A program made the position numbers and the translations under genes. From NCBI GenBank assembly GCA_003602595.1, contig QQRX01000015.1, forward strand, positions 1-35,370: a stretch of DNA of 35,370 nucleotides, read 5' to 3'. Below the pieces are notes generated by a model, which did not search any database, was not told where the DNA came from, and worked only from the letters and a program-made list of their open reading frames with translations. The stretch is from Candidatus Poseidoniales archaeon. GTDB lineage: Archaea; Thermoplasmatota; Poseidoniia; Poseidoniales; Thalassarchaeaceae. Each line of letters opens with the position of its first letter. The stretch's first letter is position 1. Below are positions 33,487-35,370 of this stretch, piece after piece.

Positions 33487-34101
33487 TCATCTAGTTTTTA
33501 GTTGATTTTCCATTATCGATGCTACTGTTGAAACTACTGCTTGGGTTATAGAGTCTATTTCTATATTTACCAAACTACCTTCTATTTTTGAATTGATTGT
33601 AGTACGCTCAAGTGTTTCGGGTATTAAATGGAGATTGAAAGTATTTTGATTCACTTTTCCAATAGTCAGGCTAATCCCATCTATAGCGATGTACCCCTTT
33701 TCCATGATATAAGGTTTTAATTCATCATTTAATGATATCTCTAAATCGACCCCTTCACCATTATTTTTCCTAGAAATAACAGATGATTTGCACATTATAT
33801 GGCCTGAAAGTAAATGCCCTCCCAATTCATCTCCCATTTTCAAAGCACGTTCTAAATTTACAATATCTCCTTCTACAGCCTGACCAAGTGTGGTACGGGA
33901 CAAAGTTTCTTGTATTGCGTCGAAGAAAACCATAGTATCTTTTTGACTTGTCACAGTCATACATACTCCATCAACAGATACACTTGAGCCAAGACTTAGT
34001 TGTGAACTTAATTGGCCTAAATCAATAGAAAAGGTTGATGATGTACTTTTTTTATCAATCGAAATGATAGTACCAATTCCTTGTACGATTCCTGTAAACA
34101 T
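33487..34101 (-). CDS. ribE: Riboflavin synthase, bacterial/eukaryotic (two-lumazine-domain) type
   Basis: The 204-aa enzyme dismutates two lumazines to riboflavin. It has the two homologous lumazine-binding domains. The first begins MFTGIVQGIGTI with SVSVDGVCMTVTS and GGHLLSGH. The second has MEKGYIAIDGISLTIGKV and FNLHLIPETLERTTI. Many archaea, e.g. methanogens, instead use the RibH-like archaeal RibC, so this bacterial-type gene suggests old transfer. ATG 34101 directly abuts the ribL stop TAG, with GAGGAAG 5 nt upstream. Confidence 0.96.
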   Translation of the reverse strand: MFTGIVQGIGTIISIDKKSTSSTFSIDLGQLSSQLSLGSSVSVDGVCMTVTSQKDTMVFFDAIQETLSRTTLGQAVEGDIVNLERALKMGDELGGHLLSGHIMCKSSVISRKNNGEGVDLEISLNDELKPYIMEKGYIAIDGISLTIGKVNQNTFNLHLIPETLERTTINSKIEGSLVNIEIDSITQAVVSTVASIMENQLKTR

Positions 34102-34563
34102 CTAATCTTCCTCATATGGTCCGCCCATATCATTTGGCCAAATATCTAGTATTTTTGCAATAATCTTTCTAGTTCCATCCAAATCGTCAGAAAGGCCTTC
34201 GACTCTAAGGACTTCTATATCGCCAAATCCATGTTCAATTAATCCCTTCTTAATTGAATCTATAGAATGTTTCTGATCATATCCTAGAGCAATTTTATTT
34301 GGCCTAACTTCACTCAATATTTCAAAAATTGGTACTTCAGGAGGGTTGCCAATTATTGAACTATCTACAGGCTTAAGCCCACTAACCATTCTCATTCGTA
34401 AATTGTGATTAGTTATAGGTTCATGTTTACGTTTTCTTACCGTTTCGTCGTGAGCAACAACAACTACTAATTTATCTCCTAGTGATTTGGCTTGTTCTAA
34501 ATAATGTAAATGACCTGCATGAAGCAAATCAAAAACCCCTACTGCCATGACTACGGTAGACAT
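34102..34563 (-). CDS. ribL: Archaeal FAD synthetase (FMN adenylyltransferase) RibL
   Basis: The 153-aa cytidylyltransferase-fold protein makes FAD from FMN. Nucleotide-binding HxGH is in GVFDLLHAGHLHYLEQAKSL (9-28; H15, H18), followed by HDETVRKRKHEPI, NLRMRMVSGLKPVD and LGYDQKH. This combination matches archaeal RibL (MJ1179). Glycerol-3-phosphate cytidylyltransferase and RfaE-like proteins share the fold, but the riboflavin context decides. GGAGAG lies 8 nt before the ATG, 31 nt after the ribB stop. Confidence 0.92.
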   Translation of the reverse strand: MSTVVMAVGVFDLLHAGHLHYLEQAKSLGDKLVVVVAHDETVRKRKHEPITNHNLRMRMVSGLKPVDSSIIGNPPEVPIFEILSEVRPNKIALGYDQKHSIDSIKKGLIEHGFGDIEVLRVEGLSDDLDGTRKIIAKILDIWPNDMGGPYEED

Positions 34564-34594
34564 ATGATAAACTCTCCAATACGAACTATATTTG

Positions 34595-35356
34595 TTAAAT
34601 TATCCCAAACACTTCTAAAATATCTTCACCGGTCAACATAGGTATTTCATTCTTAATGGCGTATTTCTTAGCATTTTCAACAGAGAGTGCTCCGTCCCCT
34701 TCGGGTTGTAACATTTCTGCACCTATAGTACATGGAGGCAGCCCAGCAAGACGAGCCATAGCGACGGCTAATTCTGTGTGCCCCTGACGTGATTTGAGAC
34801 CTCCGGGAGATTCCCGGCAAAGAGGTATGTGACCAGGAGTTCTGAATTCCTTCCCTAAAGCTTTACGTGCTTCCAAATGATTAGACTCATTAGAAAATAG
34901 CTCATTTGTCAGTTCTCCAAATCTACGCGTAGTAAGTGCACGGTCTTTATCTGTTATTCCAGTAAACGTCTCTCTATGGTTTAGAGACAATGTGAATGCT
35001 GATTTAGAATCATATTTCAGATCATCAGTAATTAGTTCTGACAGTATTGGATTTTCCTCTACTAAATTAGGGTGAGAATGTATGTCTTGTAACCAGGGTA
35101 ATCCAAATAATTCGCCAACTTCATTTCCTATTGCTAGAAATAGTAAACCTCCACAATCTTTTCTTAGTCTCCTCATTATACTTGGAGTAGCGGCTGAAGC
35201 AGGCCATAGTAAATCAGTTTCTTGTTCTCTAAATGAAGAATCAAAAATCATTACTGGATTTCCGTTTGAGAATGCCTTTATGGCTGCTTCGACTTGTGAT
35301 ACCATGGGCTTCGGAGGCCGTACTGATACCCATTCTTTTCGGTCAGAAAGTATCAA
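34595..35356 (-). CDS. ribB: 3,4-dihydroxy-2-butanone 4-phosphate synthase
   Basis: The enzyme forms the four-carbon DHBP unit from ribulose 5-phosphate. The acidic loop is divergent, FDSSFREQETDLLWPA, in place of the usual DDEDRENEGD, as in archaeal relatives. Further signals: TGITDKDRALTTRRF, FRTPGHIPLCRES, the RQGHTELAVAMARLAGLPPC region and MLQPEGDGALS. The frame is open to the right edge; a TTG stands at 35356 and ATG 35305 (giving MVSQVEAAIKAF, 236 aa) is the more family-like start, but neither has a clear ribosome-binding site. An N-terminal extension beyond the window cannot be excluded. It leads the riboflavin run; GTP cyclohydrolase and the reductase are not in the window. Confidence 0.92.
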   Translation of the reverse strand: MILSDRKEWVSVRPPKPMVSQVEAAIKAFSNGNPVMIFDSSFREQETDLLWPASAATPSIMRRLRKDCGGLLFLAIGNEVGELFGLPWLQDIHSHPNLVEENPILSELITDDLKYDSKSAFTLSLNHRETFTGITDKDRALTTRRFGELTNELFSNESNHLEARKALGKEFRTPGHIPLCRESPGGLKSRQGHTELAVAMARLAGLPPCTIGAEMLQPEGDGALSVENAKKYAIKNEIPMLTGEDILEVFGII

Positions 35357-35370
35357 TTTGGAATGCCCCT

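Noticed and set aside
1-35370. tRNA, rRNA, CRISPR array, insertion sequence or prophage
   Set aside because: Reading the intergenic regions shows no cloverleaf, no regularly spaced long repeats and no transposase or integrase gene.

Overview
The window is AT-rich (roughly one third G+C by eye), gene-dense and free of tRNA, rRNA, CRISPR or insertion sequences. It looks like a chromosomal piece of a planktonic euryarchaeon, most likely Marine Group II (Poseidoniales) or a close relative. The reasons are the archaeal form of the shikimate pathway (aldolase-type first enzyme, dehydroquinate synthase II, GHMP-family shikimate kinase), the archaeal FAD synthetase RibL, a Bat-type HTH_10 regulator, and archaeal membrane and surface proteins. 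The lineage is inferred from gene content, not from a marker gene.

Layout. 1-1136 (-): 5' part of a secreted subtilase that runs off the left edge. 1261-6621 (+): a large membrane protein with a small-multidrug-export-like C-terminus, then an ABC ATPase and a MacB/FtsX-type permease. 6632-7420 (+): exonuclease III. 7486-11178 (+): four shikimate genes packed with overlaps (aroA', aroB', aroK, aroC). 11175-16209 (-): a MoxR ATPase / DUF58 / DUF4350-like / polytopic membrane module. 16383-24504 (-): a run of seven nearly abutting genes coding for a molybdenum hydroxylase (2Fe-2S, molybdopterin and FAD subunits), its XdhC maturation factor, an HTH_10 regulator, a subtilase lipoprotein and an anchored surface protein. 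24726-25934 (+): a putative ten-TM metal exporter. 25890-27488 (-): a MobA-like nucleotidyltransferase that probably matures the Mo cofactor, and a Ca2+/cation antiporter. 27527-30391 (-): a one-chain E1 alpha/beta 2-oxoacid dehydrogenase with an N-terminal zinc ribbon. 30548-33037 (-): MoeB-rhodanese, a small membrane protein and thioredoxin reductase. 33083-35356 (-): riboflavin/FAD genes ribH, ribE, ribL, ribB.

How the genes fit together. The Mo-hydroxylase operon is the most distinctive part. Its FAD subunit carries a cysteine-rich insertion placed like the extra [4Fe-4S] cluster of 4-hydroxybenzoyl-CoA reductase, and the large subunit lacks the CO dehydrogenase active-site cysteine loop. 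XdhC, the MobA-like protein and perhaps MoeB-rhodanese would supply sulfurated, CMP-modified Mo cofactor, and the riboflavin/FAD cluster makes its flavin. The zinc-ribbon-E1 fusion and the large membrane protein beside the foreign-looking ABC pair are the other features worth following up.
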